From Lepidodermella squamata (lineage: Eukaryota; Gastrotricha): DNA of 64,000 bases. Below the pieces are notes generated by a model. The model saw nothing but the letters and a program-made list of their open reading frames with translations, had not been told where the DNA came from and did no database searches. The stretch spans positions 3,534,001 to 3,598,000 of the forward strand of contig JBLDXI010000017.1 of NCBI GenBank assembly GCA_047495785.1, in the 5' to 3' direction. The translations under genes and the position numbers were made by a program. Positions 48,413 through 60,709 of the stretch are shown here, piece after piece (positions within the stretch are counted from its first letter, which is position 1; the number at the start of each line of letters is the position of its first letter).

Positions 48413-51211
48413 ATGGATGTTGAGCATCAAGCTTTACAGAAACCAGTTGTCCACGACCGTGCTGCTGAAAAAATTCAAGCTGTTTTCACATACTTCTTGG
48501 AAACGTAATTGATTATAAGTTATAGTTTCGCGTTGTGTTTCACTTTGAATATGCCTAGATGGAAAGAAGGCGACGCCTTGAAGTACATGCCTGCAATTAC
48601 GCAGCTGGATACTCAACCAGGCCGAAACACCATGTCTGTGGCTTATGCTGATGTTGAAGCTTATGATAACGGTTTGGCAACAGCAGTGAAGGAAAATTTT
48701 TATCGATTTTATCCTTATCTCTGCCAATCGGTCCGCAATTTGATGAATGAACGAACCAAACGCGGCGGTTCTAATGCTGATATTAACATTGCGTTCAACG
48801 GAGTTCCAGAAAAGTTGAAGTATGCCCTGTTATTCTCTAATTATACTTGAAATATTGTTACGAAATTTCCAAATTAAGGATTCGCGAACTGCGGTCGAAG
48901 CATGTTGGAACTCTCACAACAATCACAGCGCAAGTTACGAGGACACATCCCGTTCACCCTGAGCTAGTTCTGGGATCTTTTGTGTGCGGCGACTGTCAAA
49001 CAGGCATTAAAAATGTCCCTCAACAATTCAAATATTCAGAGGTTAAACTGGGAAACTGTTGCTAACGACACACTTGTATTAACCTAATTTTTTGAACTAT
49101 AGCCTGCTATCTGTCGTAATCCCGCGTGTGGCAACAAAAAGCGCTTCAAGTTGGATTTGGATTCCTCGGTTTTTGTCGATTTTCAGAAGCTTCGAGTACA
49201 AGAAGTCCAGGAAGAGCTTCCATGCGGTAGCACTCCGCGAACGTAAGGCATGTGTGTTATTTCATTAAGTTGACTATGTTGGATGTTATAGTTTGGAGAT
49301 AATTGTTCGAGGAGAATCAGTCGAAGTAGCTCAGCCCGGTGACAAGTGCGAATTCACTGGTACGCTGATTGTGGTACCTGATGTCTCTAAATTGAGCTTA
49401 CCTGGCTCTGTTGCGAAGCCGGAACAAGGACCACGGGGCGTTGACTCGGCAGAAAGCGAGTCCGGAATTCGTGGACTGCAGTCTCTTGGCGTGAGACACC
49501 TGAACTATACCCTAGCTTTCCTAGCCACGGCTGTGCGCCCCGTAAATATGCGCCTTGGCAATGTCGACTATAATCCTGAGCAAGTGGTTCCCGAATTTTT
49601 GGAGAAGACATTGGATCCTGAGCAGTGGGAGAAGATTTTCCGCATGTCGCGCGATACTGATCTATTGCCAAACATTTGCAATAGCATTTTCCCGACCATT
49701 ATCGGGAGCGATGAGATCAAGCAGGGCATTTTGTTGATGCTTTTCGGTGGTGTACCTAAAATTACTGCCGAGGGTAGCCATCTTCGTGGTGATATCAACG
49801 TGCTCATAGTAGGCGACCCTAGCACTGCCAAGTCTCAATTCTTGCGTCAAGTCGCTGCAGCAATGCCTCGTGCTGTTTACACTAGCGGTCAAGCTACATC
49901 TGCCGCTGGTTTGACTGCTGCTGTCGTTAAAGATGACGAAACGGGCGATTTTGTCATCGAAGCGGGTGCGCTAATGTTAGCTGACAACGGTATCTGCTGC
50001 ATTGACGAGTTCGATAAAATGGACATCAAAGATCAGGTAGCGATTCACGAAGCCATGGAACAACAAACGATTTCCATCACGAAAGCCGGTGTCAAGGTAT
50101 TCCTATTACGTTAACCTCTGTTTGTGATTAAAGTGTTGTTTTATTGAGAAAAGGCTACTCTGAACGCCCGAACTTCCGTCTTAGCTGCTGCTAACCCTGT
50201 CGGTGGTGTGTACGATCGTTCTCGCCCGCTACGCCACAATGTCAACTTCAGCGCTGCTATCCTTTCGCGTTTTGATTTGTTCTTCGTTCTTCTTGATGAA
50301 TGTGATCAAGTAGTTGACTACGCCATTGGACGTGAAATCGTTCAACTTCACGCGTCACGCGGCCGCTCATCTGCTGTTCATCGTATTTACTCGAAAGAGG
50401 AGATACAGTCCTATCTGATGTTTGCAAAGCATTTCAAGCCACGCATGACCAAGGCTGCCGCTGAGCATTTGTGTGCTGAGTACAAGCGGCTGCGTCAACG
50501 CGATGCCACTGGAGGTCAACGTTCTGCTTGGCGAGTTACTGTTCGTCAGCTGGAATCTCTCGTTCGCTTGTCAGAAGCATTCGCTCGCCTCCACTGCCTT
50601 GACCGCGTCGAAGTCGGCCACGCCGAGCAGGCTTGTCGTCTTTTGAGCAAATCAGTCATCCGCGTCGAACAGCCGGAGGTCTGCCTGGACGAAGAGGAAG
50701 AAATCGTCACTCCGCCACTTCCGCCAGTTGAGATTCCTGAATCTGCCCCGGTCACGCAAGGGGAGCAAGCGCCTGCTGATGCCTCAACTGGAAAGGAGAA
50801 AGTCAAGCTCACTTTGGATGAGTACCGCCGCATTAGCAACATGCTCATATGCCAACTTCGTCGAGTCGAGCGGCAGGCTGAGCAAGAAGAGAGTGCGGAT
50901 GCCGAGCAGGCTGATGGCGCCCCACCGACTGGACTCTGGCGCCGCTCCCAGTTGGTTAATTGGTACCTCGGTCAGGTTGTAGATGCCGTGGGCAGTGAAG
51001 AACAACTGCTTGCCAAGAAAAAACTGATCAAGGCTGTGATTTCCAAGCTGAAAAACGTTAGTTGACGCAACCATTTTTTCATGCGACATCTATTGTTCCC
51101 ATTTTTTAGACCAACGTTGCGATTGAGCTCAAGTGGCCGGGCGGCGCGGCAGAAGAAGATTCAGACGACCCTCTTATTACGCTGCACCCCAGTTACTCTG
51201 CTGATGACTAA
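48413..51211 (+). CDS. MCM6: Replicative helicase subunit MCM6
   Basis: MCM6 is one of six AAA+ subunits of the MCM2-7 helicase that unwinds DNA at replication forks. Exons 48413-48504, 48559-48819, 48879-49041, 49103-49242, 49292-50096, 50154-51056 and 51110-51211 give 821 residues, equal to my recollection of human MCM6. The zinc finger uses Cys154, 157, 176 and 181. MCM6-specific wording includes [35 protein letters not shown] and [11 protein letters not shown]. Walker A is GDPSTAKSQ (393-401), Walker [11 protein letters not shown] (Asp457, Glu458) and the arginine finger SRFD (Arg526). The C-terminal winged-helix region follows a Glu/Pro-rich linker. The small last exon supplies [12 protein letters not shown] and the acidic end. 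AATAAA is at 51352-51357. No key residue is missing. Confidence 0.97.
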
Positions 51212-52124
51212 CGTTGCCGGCATTGACTAATTTTGACCCAATGAAATTTTACCGTGTTTCCTTATTATCAATTGATAGATCTGTTCCTTTGAAGAACTGC
51301 TGTAATCTGCCATTTTCTCTTTATTCGCCCATCAAAGGGGCTTAATGCCGAAATAAATGCATGCTATCTGGTTCTTAAATACTCGTAACCATACTTTTTT
51401 ACGACAAAGACTTCAAAGTGAATTATCGGTTGTTTACTTCAATCTCGAATCCAACTACAAAGAAAGTAACGGTGATGCAAGCCATCTTCATTGAGTGGCA
51501 AACAAAAAAGCGTGTACCTGCTGCGCTCCAATAAACTTTTTTATAAATTGTTATAAGGATAAACACAACAAAACGTCGGAGAAAAGTAAATTGCATGGCT
51601 AGCATGTCAAAAATGGTACAAAGCCATGTGAAGGTGCACAACGTAATCAGTGTTTGAACCAGATCCTTCTTCCACTACTTGGATGACTGCTAGCACTAGG
51701 GTTGGGGAAGACTCAACGAGCTGTGATGCTATCGAATAGCCGAGCAATAAGCGAAAAAGTTGATTGCGATAATGACAAGAAGTTGCGAAATACTATACAG
51801 ACTAGCATCATCAGCCGATGCCGAATACTTTCGAAAAGGCATAAATTATCCAATAAAAACAACTTAATTGAGCAAATAACAATCAGACCGCCAAAAATGC
51901 GGAACATAAGATACTCGTTAACGATCAACTCAGAAGCAGCTAGTTACTATCAAGGGTGAGACTTTCAAAAAGATATAATGCACAATGTAATTGCAGCGTT
52001 TGCGATGGGCAACAGCAATAAATAAATGGGCAATGCGAAGAAAGTATTTCTGAAATCATTACGCGGCGATGAGAGGTTATCGGTTATCATAACTCAATGA
52101 GGTTCGTAAAACAATCAAAACATG
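51212..52124. other. Convergent gap between MCM6 and the Rho GTPase
   Basis: This contains the 3' flanks of two convergent genes. ORFs at 51423-51959 overlap on opposite strands without motifs. Confidence 0.4.
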
Positions 52125-53933
52125 CTAAAAGCAACATATTGTTCGAAACTTGTGCCGCGTCGGCTTTGGTGTAGCCGGCGGCGAGTTTGCGCGCACTGCT
52201 GTGAGATTACTCATACGCCCTCCCGACTTCGATTTCGAATCGGCAATACCAAACGACTGCGATGTGCACGACGCTGAGGCCGAATATTTGACACCGGACT
52301 CTGCAACTGTGCCAGGTGCCGTCGCAGACGAAGTCGATTGCGATCGTTTTTTAGGGGCCTAAACATTAATCTATAGAAGCAGCCTCAACAACAACGACAA
52401 AACAAACCGTAGTGACAGAATAACGAGATGAGGAATGATGCTTCACGTTTCGGCTCTCTAACTGGTGTTCCATCGCGACTAGAAGCGCTGTGTCGAATAC
52501 TGATTTGAGATTTTTCGACGTCAGGGCTGAGCATTCGATGTATCCGGCTGCATTGATTGACTTGGCCAAGTCAGTGGCCTCGCGCTCGCTGATGGCTTTT
52601 TCTCCCGCATTTGCTAGATCTATTGATATTTTGACGTCATCGCGTAAGTCGGACTGTGTGCCGACTAAAATTATCGGTACCGAGGGCGGCCCGTATTTTT
52701 TCAACTCGGGATACCATTTATGCTTGATGTTGGCGAAGGAAGACGGCGCAACAACAGAAAAACACAATAAGAACGCATCTGCATTAGGGTAACATAGCGG
52801 CCGCAGTGCATCGAAGTCTTCCTGTAAAGATAACAAACAAATATAACACTAGCCGAAATTCAGCGTAAAAGGCAACATGATAGTGGAGTGGCTCCTACGG
52901 TAAGCACCTAAATAAGCACTTGGATGACGCCCTGGTCCCGGCTACATTAATACTGGTAGCATCAACAATACACTCTAAGCCCGCCGTGGCTTTGATATAC
53001 AGATCATTTTAGAAAAGTGGCTTCCGTCTGATGCTACATAACGAGCAACCGTCACCTCGCCCTCTTCAATCGCGACGATCTTGATGGGTCCAAAGTAGAG
53101 GCTGTTTGAGAACGCGCTACAAACACCATTCCATTAATAGTAATTCGTGAAACGACATGCCTGTTTCGCTTCTTGGCAAATCCTAACATAGACGCAAATT
53201 TAGGCTGTTAATTAGTCTATCGGGCACTAAATGCTAATTATTTGAGAGTTATAATCCGATCAAGATTTGAATTCCAACAGAAGCCAGCACCCATGTGCCT
53301 CGGATTTTCAAAATTAAAGCTGGCAATCTAATGTCACAGATGTAAACGAAAAAGCAGTAAAATTAAATGCAAAACTGCCATTTGATCATCTACATCTTCC
53401 AATACTGGTGAACCACCCACGATAATGAGGTTTAAATGGGAATATTCACGAAATTCGTCGCGTTATACAAGAATTTTGAGCGCGAAACATCAAATAGATT
53501 GCAAATGAAACAGACATACCTGACCAGCCGTGTCACAAATTTCCAAATGAACAGGTCTGTCTTCCACTTTCACATCAACTGAAAAATAATGACAGTGAAA
53601 CCGAAATCCAAGAAAAACTAGTAACAATACCTTTAAATGTATCAAAAGTTGTGGGAGTGTAATCTGATGGATATCCATTCGTAGTGTAACTAATAATTAG
53701 GCTGAAATAAAAATGCTAAGAGTGCACGACTCTACATAAAAATAAACCAACCTTGTTTTGCCGACAGCGCCATCCCCAATTAGAACACATTTTATGTGAT
53801 CGTAATTGAGGCTTTCTCGGGTGACGTTATTCGACTCCGTAAAATAACCTGATGAGCAACTGCTGACTCTCAAATTCGAACTTGGCTGCCCGTGGTGAGC
53901 AGATGTACAATGAGATGCACTTCCGCGTATCAT
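52125..53933 (-). CDS. RhoU/RhoV (Wrch/Chp, CHW-1) atypical Rho GTPase
   Basis: This is an atypical Cdc42-like small GTPase of the RhoU/V group, which acts on adhesion and cytoskeleton. Exons 53752-53933, 53631-53701, 53520-53578, 52408-52821 and 52125-52358 give 319 residues. A 48-residue Ser-rich N-terminal extension precedes the P-loop GDGAVGKTS (53-61). Then come SYTTNGYPSDYTPTTFDTF (switch I), DTAGQ (Gln104 equals Cdc42 Gln61), LRPLCYPNADAFLLCFSVV, GTQSDL and ECSAL. These match RhoU better than Cdc42 or Rac. Exon 5 is easy to miss: reading through its donor (ACG-GTTTGT) gives a spurious tail. Splicing to 52358 gives a long Ser/Lys linker and the ending ICCF, similar to the CCFV of RhoU, which is palmitoylated rather than prenylated. 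The tail is about 75 residues longer than in human RhoU. Confidence 0.9.
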
Positions 53934-55341
53934 CAGGGTATAAAATATTTAAACCATTCTATACATTGAATGAAAAACGCAAGTAAGAAATAAGCTAGAA
54001 GTTAGCTAGAATACCGCAAAATCCACGTTAGCTGGTTGCAGTATCTTTTAAAAGGCAGAGGCTTGGGTTCGATTCACAGAATAAATGGCAGTGACTTGTG
54101 TAAACACAGCAGTATGTAAAGCACAAAAATCTACTCGTAAACAGCGCATATGTAAGGCAAGATGTGATAAAATTGCAGTGTTTTAAAAGCAGCAAAGGTA
54201 ATTGCGTGAAATGTAGAAGCTGTCTCGTGTAATCACTTGAAAAAAGGAAAAATGAACATTCCGCGTTCGAAAATCGCAATTGTTGATTCTGTATCGGGAG
54301 TTGAACACTGAACACCACTAAAGCGTAATTGGCATTAATAACTAATAAATGGTCACGGTTGATTCGAAATTATGATAAAAAAAACCGTTAACTTCATAAC
54401 AGATCCAAAACGACAGACGGCAGTAATATACCTATTCACAACGATTGCGAGAATTTACCTGGCTCAACATAACTGTTGAGCTTCAAAGCCGACTAAGTAC
54501 TCGAGAAACCCAGAGTTCATCCTGGTTTTTGAGGACTCAGAAACGAACGAAGCAGTGGGCGCGAGACTTCCAAACTTCCAAAACCGCAGAATCAGGGGTG
54601 AGCAGTTTTGCCATTTATCGCAACTTGACGCAAATATAACCTGAATATCATTTTCTATTATATGTCAATAATTTACAACATTATAATTTTATTGCTTTGA
54701 ACCTATATCCCGTATCTCGAAGAACGCTTCATGCGAGCATGCACGCCAGTTGTTTCTCTTTTGGAGGAAAGAGGTTTTTCTCCCTCTTGAGTATTGAGTC
54801 TTGAGCTCACTCCTGGCCGGCTGTCACCTCTTGTTGAATGCTCCGGTCATTTCAGCCGTATTTCAATGTTCAATGCCAGCATTGTTTTCGGTGGTATTGG
54901 GTATTGATTGTCCTCTCTGATCGGTCCAATTTAGGGACGAAAAGGGAAGATTTTGCTTGTTTGGGGCATTCTTGACTTCTGGCTTGGATCAGTCATGCTC
55001 CTCCTGATAGGTCGTCATCGGCGTCCCATGTACCTGCAAGGGCAATTTGAGGAAGAAAAAAATAAGACTTGCTCATTTCTTTACTATGCGTTAAATCTGC
55101 CTTTGGAAAAAGCAAAACAATCGATATACAGCCTTGATGTAGGTGCAACTTCATCCAATTTATAAACTGATTTTAACTTCTTAAATAGCCTTTCTATGCT
55201 AACATTCTAATCTCGGAGGAGTAGAGAGGAATAGGGAATTGATATTCCTCCAATATTCTAACGCCCCGTTGATAAACGAAAAATGTGCATTGTGCATAGT
55301 TGGCTTTATTTTCAGAATATTCAATACTTGTTATATGCTTT
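53934..55341. other. Intergenic, no gene seen
   Basis: This is the shared upstream region of the Rho gene (-) and PUM3 (+). A GGTTCGATTC word at about 54066 resembles a tRNA T-arm but no tRNA fold surrounds it. Confidence 0.4.
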
Positions 55342-55360
55342 AGGAGCTGACATTTTTGAA

Positions 55361-57284
55361 ATGGCTGAAAAAGTTAAAAAGCCGGTTCGCGTCAATAAAA
55401 CTAAAAAGCTGCAGAACAAACTTGGCTCTAAAAAGGCCAATAAAGTTGAGTTCAAGCCTAAGAAAGATGGAAAAGAAGATGGAAAACCAGCAGCGAAACC
55501 TTTCACCAAACGCTTGAATCGTAAGGAGCGAGCAAGACTGAATAATCCTGAGAAGTTTGATTTAGCGGACAAAGTGAAGAAGATTTGGATTGAACTACGT
55601 GCGGGCGACCTTTCCAAGAAAAAGCGACAGGCACTCGCCGGTGAGATGCTCGACACTGTCAAAGGTGAATGGTCAATTACTTGAAGCTTCAACTATCTCT
55701 ATAACTCTACCTATATGTTATTTAGGTAATGCTGCCAAGCTTGTGACGGCACACGATACATCGCGTGTTTTGCAAACCTTGCTCAAATATGGCTCAGCTT
55801 CGCAGCGCGACGAAATTTTTGAGGAATTGAAGTCCAGCTTTGCTGCCCTCCTGGTGCAGAAATATTCTTCTTTTTATTTGCTGAAAGTTTTAGAATATGG
55901 ATTACCGGCCCATCGCGAGTTCATCGCCAAATGTGTTATTGGAAACACGCGAAAACTTTTGAAAATAAGTCACTCCGCCAGAGTGGTTGAAGAATTGTTT
56001 GCAAAATATGCGAAACCCAAGGAGCGCAAGCTTCTGATTGCAGATCTCTGCGGGTCCGCATTTCGTCGACTAATGGTCAATGGAGACGAGACATTCCGAT
56101 CGATTTACGAAAAGTCTGACGCAGAAACAAAGGAAATGATCTTGCGTTCGGCAAAATCGACGTTAGTTGCTCTTGCCAACTTCGGCAGGGGCAGTGTTGC
56201 TCAATTCTCGCTCACACATTCGGCTCTTGACGAATTTCTTTCGTGCTGTCCTGTGGATAGCCCGCTCCGCCGTGAAGTGATGGATGCCTGGCGAGATAAT
56301 CTGCATGGGCTTCTATCCACTAAGATTGGTGCTCGATGTGCTCAACATTTTGTGTGGGAAAGCAACGTTAAAGATCGTAAATTGTTGATTAAAAGCCTTA
56401 AACCAATCAGCGAGAGACTGGTCGAAGATGCCGACGCGACTAATTTTATCCTATCAATTTTCGACAGCTTTGATGACGTTGTGCTTGTTAACAAATTCAT
56501 CGTCAAGTTCCTATTAGGATCCCGCGGAGAAAGCGTTGTCGATGCTGATGAGAGTGCTGAATTGACCGAAATGACAGGCGGAAGCCTTGAGGAGCGATTC
56601 ATGAATCCAACCAGCCGCCGTTTGTTGCTCTACATTGTCAGCCCTCGTGACCCTCATCATTTTTCGCCGACCTTTGTCAAACAGTTGCAGTCGCCTGTTT
56701 TGCCTAACGGCGAACCATCTGGGACTAAAAAGACATTGGAAGAAAGGCACGCTGATTTGCGTCGAGTATCTCGCATCGATGACGTACTGCTGAACTTCTT
56801 AGTGAAGCAGCTACCATTACTCATGAAAGAGCTGGACAACGAAGGTCTGTTGGCGCTAGTGACAATGTTGAACAAGTTCGAGGATATTGAGGGTAAGCGC
56901 ACGAAAGCGCTCACGCTTTTTGCGCTGCTCATAGAACCTGCTAACGATTCTGAAGAACTGCTCACTTTTACCAGCGCTCCCATGAGTATGGCGATCAGGC
57001 GATTGATTGAGGGTGACAAAGAGCGCGTTAAATCAGGTGCTAATGCCGACCAGTTGTTTGCCACCAAGCTCGTGGATCGTTTGTCGAAAGACGCTGCAGC
57101 TCTAGTTCCTGGCTTGATCGCATCTAATCGTGGCTGCCATTCATTGGTTCAGTTGCTCGAGTCGGGTATCGAGCAGGTTGTGTCGAAGTGCCGTCATGTC
57201 ATGAAAAATTTTGTAAAAGACTTGCGTAATCACACTTCAGGTGGCTCCAAACTGCTGATTGAGAAAATGAATAGCACTTCCTGA
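55361..57284 (+). CDS. PUM3: PUM3 / Penguin (Puf-A) nucleolar RNA-binding protein
   Basis: PUM3 is a divergent Pumilio-repeat protein of the nucleolus involved in large-subunit rRNA maturation. Exons 55361-55664 and 55726-57284 give 620 residues, near the human length. The N-terminus is very Lys-rich (KPVRVNKTKKLQNKLGSKKA). The conserved KKIWIELR segment precedes the Puf-like helical repeats, with HDTSRVLQTLLKYGSASQRD, KYSSFYLLKVLEYG, RLLLYIVSPRDPHHFSPTF and the terminal GGSKLLIEKM. These landmarks are those of PUM3 and not of canonical PUM1/2. The intron contains a stop, so reading through it gives a false short protein. A splice acceptor (GCTTTAG, ending 55343) lies 17 bp before the ATG. 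The stop is 92 bp before the DRC8 start on the same strand. Confidence 0.93.
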
Positions 57285-57376
57285 ATTTGTGCAGCGATGC
57301 TTACATATATATAAATTGTTGGGATGCGGCATTGCAGCTTTAATTTCTTTGTTATTTAGAGCTATAAAAAATATTG
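57285..57376 (+). promoter_or_regulatory. Intercistronic region PUM3-DRC8 with acceptor
   Basis: These 92 bp lack AATAAA and end with TTTCTTTGTTATTTAG (AG at 57358-57359), 17 bp before the DRC8 ATG. The layout copies the MED6-ABHD12 junction, including the TTATTTAG word. Confidence 0.5.
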
Positions 57377-58384
57377 ATGGCGACAGCCGAAGCCAATCCC
57401 GCCCCAGTGGAGGTTCCAGCGGAAGCTGCTCCTGTGAAAGAAGGTAATTTTTTAATATTTTGTTGGAGTGCTAACTAAAACTTTCAGTCCTGGCGACTGT
57501 TTTATCAGAACGAGGAGTAAGAGCCGAGAGCCGCTCTTCTTCCTCCTCATCAGTTCTTTCGCCCACGCGCCGTAAAACCGCTCCAGTTAAAAGAGGCGCT
57601 CAATTAATTCCTGGGAATTGGTTGAAGCTTCGCAGTGGTGGGAATTTGTGGTTTGAATATTCAAAATCACTATATCGCATGTAAATCAAGAATGTCAACT
57701 CACTTCCGTCTTTATTATTTGCATATAAACATGAATCTATTTCACGTTTCGTTTTCAGATCCTTACCTAACAAGAATTCAAAAACAAATCACTGATGTAT
57801 TTAGCCTATTCGACAACGACAATAACAGTAAGGCTAAGATATCCCTTACAATTGTTGGTAATATTTTTATTTCATAGATACAATCGACAAGCGAGATGTT
57901 GGCACTGTCCTGAGAGCTCTGAATTGTTGCATGAGCGAAGGCGAATTACTAGATATTGTAAAAGAAGTCGAAGAAGATGAATCTGCTGATTACATACATC
58001 TGAACAGATTTCTTCCCGTAGCCACGAAAATTCTGGTTGAGAAAAAGTAATTTGAACGAAATTTTTGAAGCAAGTGTTTTAAATCGCGCCATCTAGGTTT
58101 CAGCCGGCTCCGGAAGAAAGGCTGTTGAAGGCATTTCAAGTACTCGATCACGATAAGAAAGGATATTTGACTACTGAAGAAATCACCAAATATTTTACTC
58201 AGGAGGGAGAACCATTCATTCAAGGTATTTCATTAAACCCTAAACAGCAAACTTTTTGAGAACTGATGTTATTTCTTTTACAGAGGAACTTGAGGAGATG
58301 CTGTCTTTGGCCATCAATCCGGACAAGGGTGTCATGATTTACAAAGATTTTCTTCCGCTGCTTGTTGTGGAGGAGAACGATTAA
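57377..58384 (+). CDS. DRC8: Dynein regulatory complex subunit 8 (EFCAB2)
   Basis: DRC8/EFCAB2 is a calmodulin-like subunit of the nexin-dynein regulatory complex that coordinates dynein arms in motile cilia and flagella. Exons 57377-57443, 57488-57637, 57759-57827, 57878-58046, 58097-58224 and 58284-58384 give 227 residues. An Ala/Pro/Ser-rich extension of about 75 residues precedes the EF-hands. EF1 (DVFSLFDNDNN...TIDKRD) is degenerate. The EF-hand KAFQVLDHDKKGYLTTEEIT keeps canonical Ca-binding positions. The match to DRC8 runs through TIDKRDVGTVLRALNCC, EGELLDIVKEVEEDE, RFLPVATKILVEKK and TQEGEPFIQEELEEMLS, so it is not merely calmodulin-like. AATAAA is at 58507-58512. It follows PUM3 by 92 bp. 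Confidence 0.93.
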
Positions 58385-60430
58385 CGCGAGCAAACTCGAT
58401 CAGCAACAGCACTCTTGCGATTACATTTGAAAACGATCTCACATCTCACTTATTGTCAGAAAATAACTACTTATTCGTGCCTTGCCCATTAGAAAACAAT
58501 TTTTTCAATAAATTATATCCAGACTGATATTTCATCCTGAATGTTTGAAGGAAATGGTCGCCTACCCACTTTGATGATACAGCAGTGGCAAAGTGTTTAT
58601 TGAACATCGAACCTTGGTTATAGGATCAGTCATCAGGGAACAAAATTTTATTGTGCCTTGTTCTGTTCGTACGAACAACATCGAATACAATAATTCTCCA
58701 AATGTAATTAAAAATCGACTACACAAATGCTGGAAGGTTGTGAGAAACAGAAAGGATGAAGGTTGCACGAGTAAGCCGCGCTCATCGACGACAGTATGCG
58801 CAGAGAGACCGATGAGGAGACACCCAGAGAATGCTAGGAAAGGGAAGAACGCTAAGAGTAAAGAAAGAAGTCTGTGAAAGATAGCAGAAGGAGAGAGGCG
58901 ATCGAGAGAATAGGGACTGGCCGAAATAGTCGAACGAGGACCAGGAGGAAGCCTGTGCTTCAGTTATATCATCTGGCAACAGAAGCGGCCGAACATTTCA
59001 AGTGCTGGATTTTTTCTGCGTAATTCCAAACTCACTTTTCAATGTGAGCCGTCTTACATACTCTACATACATACGTATACTACGATAAAATCTGCTAAGG
59101 TTCGAAAAAATCCAAAAGTTTACTATCGTATCGTGGGCTCAGAAACTTCTAGAGCTATGAAAATATGACCAAAACATTTGAAACACTAATAGGACATTTT
59201 TCAATAAACGTTGTGTAATAGCACCTGAAATAATTTCGAACAAATAAAACAAAAAATTGATGCTCTCTTCGTTCACAACCTCAAACTTTACAAGAACGCG
59301 CCTTTTTATTTTATTTACAGTAACTTTCGGGCGCAACCCTGGGTCATTCATCTGAGCTTGGGAAACAAGACTTTCATTCGATTTTTGAATTCCGTTTGAA
59401 CGATACCTAGCACCTAGCTATTGTCGATTGTTTGGAACGATTTGATGTTCAGCCGTTGGGTTGATGGCTTCGTCAGACGCCAGACATATTTGGTAAGGTA
59501 TTTGATGGTGATGTTTCGATGTCGAGGCATGAGTAACGCCGCGCTGTATGAATATTCTCGTGAATTTTGAGCGAACCTGCTTTGCTCCTTGCCTTTCTAG
59601 AATGATCTTGTAAAGGTAGGACACCGCGCCTCTAAATAGCCTTGCACCGGTGGTTGCGCAGAAACGATTCTGTATTGCGTCAGGTTTTCGACCTGACTCA
59701 ATTCGGAAATAATATTCGTACAATGCGCGTCCCGCCTTACATATACTTTCGATGGCTTATTTCAACTTCTTGAATCGAGTATACGGGACAAGCTATCGCC
59801 AAAGCGCCCAAAATTGCTAAGAATCAACTTCAACATAGACAACACACCCAGCGACTCATTGGTCCGAGGCAACCTTCAGTTTACAACCGTCGCCCTTTTA
59901 CAGTACGTTTATAGCTGTAAAATTAGCACTAAGATGCGACATCTGAGTTTCTTAACGGACCCCGTAAGTGTTGTTAAGTAAACTTGAAACTTTACCTATT
60001 GAAATATGAGGCGGCCATCATAGCTTTCTAGGACTCAATTTCAACATCCGTACTACTCTCAAGCAAAGAATTGATAACTCAGCGATTGTTCGGTCATTTT
60101 ACTCAAAACCCATGATTCTGACAATCACGTGTTGACGTGAATCAAGACAGAACGCTCCAAATGATTTTCAGTATTTCGATGTTTTATTGAAGAATGCTTG
60201 AAGCTATTGCAAAAATGTTGTATAACAAATCAACAGTTTGTAAACAAATATCAATTGATATCAAACGTCGTGAAGCTACAAAAATTGAGCTAGTAATCAT
60301 GCAGCCATTAAGTTGACAATAAGCATCATGAGATGAAAAAAATGCTAGGTTCAAGAAAAAACAAATGAGAACTAGTTAGGTACAGATGTACCATAATGAT
60401 CAGGAACGAACTAGTGTCTACCAGCCATGC
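58385..60430. other. Intergenic, no gene seen
   Basis: Aside from the DRC8 polyadenylation signal, nothing was recognised. ORFs at 58593-58979 and 59418-59723 are unsupported. Confidence 0.4.
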
Positions 60431-60709
60431 TCATTTCTTAGCAGGACGGCCTCGTTTTCGAGCAGAGCCTTCGGCAGCTTGCGATTTTTTCTCTACTTTC
60501 CCACCTCCAGCCCTGAAATAAATAGATCAATTTAACTTAGGTATATCAGTCCTGAACAGGAATTATTACTTAGGAGGACGACCGCGGCCACGCTTGACAC
60601 CATCCTTCGCTACAACTTTAGCAGATTTCTTTTGATCAGGACTTTTGGGAGGACGACCTCTGCCGCGCTTGGCAGGCGAGCCAGTGTCAGCGGATGCAGC
60701 TTCAGCCAT
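60431..60709 (-). CDS. Small AT-hook (HMGA-like) chromatin protein
   Basis: A 73-residue nuclear protein from exons 60570-60709 and 60431-60512. It has three AT-hooks: KRGRGRPPK at about residues 14-22 and 39-47, and KRGRPAKK at the C-terminus. AT-hooks bind the minor groove of AT-rich DNA. The composition (Lys, Arg, Pro, Ala, Gly) and size resemble HMGA/HMG-I proteins, including those of nematodes, but without the acidic tail of vertebrate HMGA. A T-rich acceptor (AATTTAG) lies 19 bp before the ATG. The ORF is too short to appear in simple gene scans. Confidence 0.88.

Noticed and set aside
54040-54090. tRNA gene suggested by a GGTTCGATTC T-arm-like word
   Set aside because: No acceptor stem, D-arm or anticodon arm can be drawn around it.
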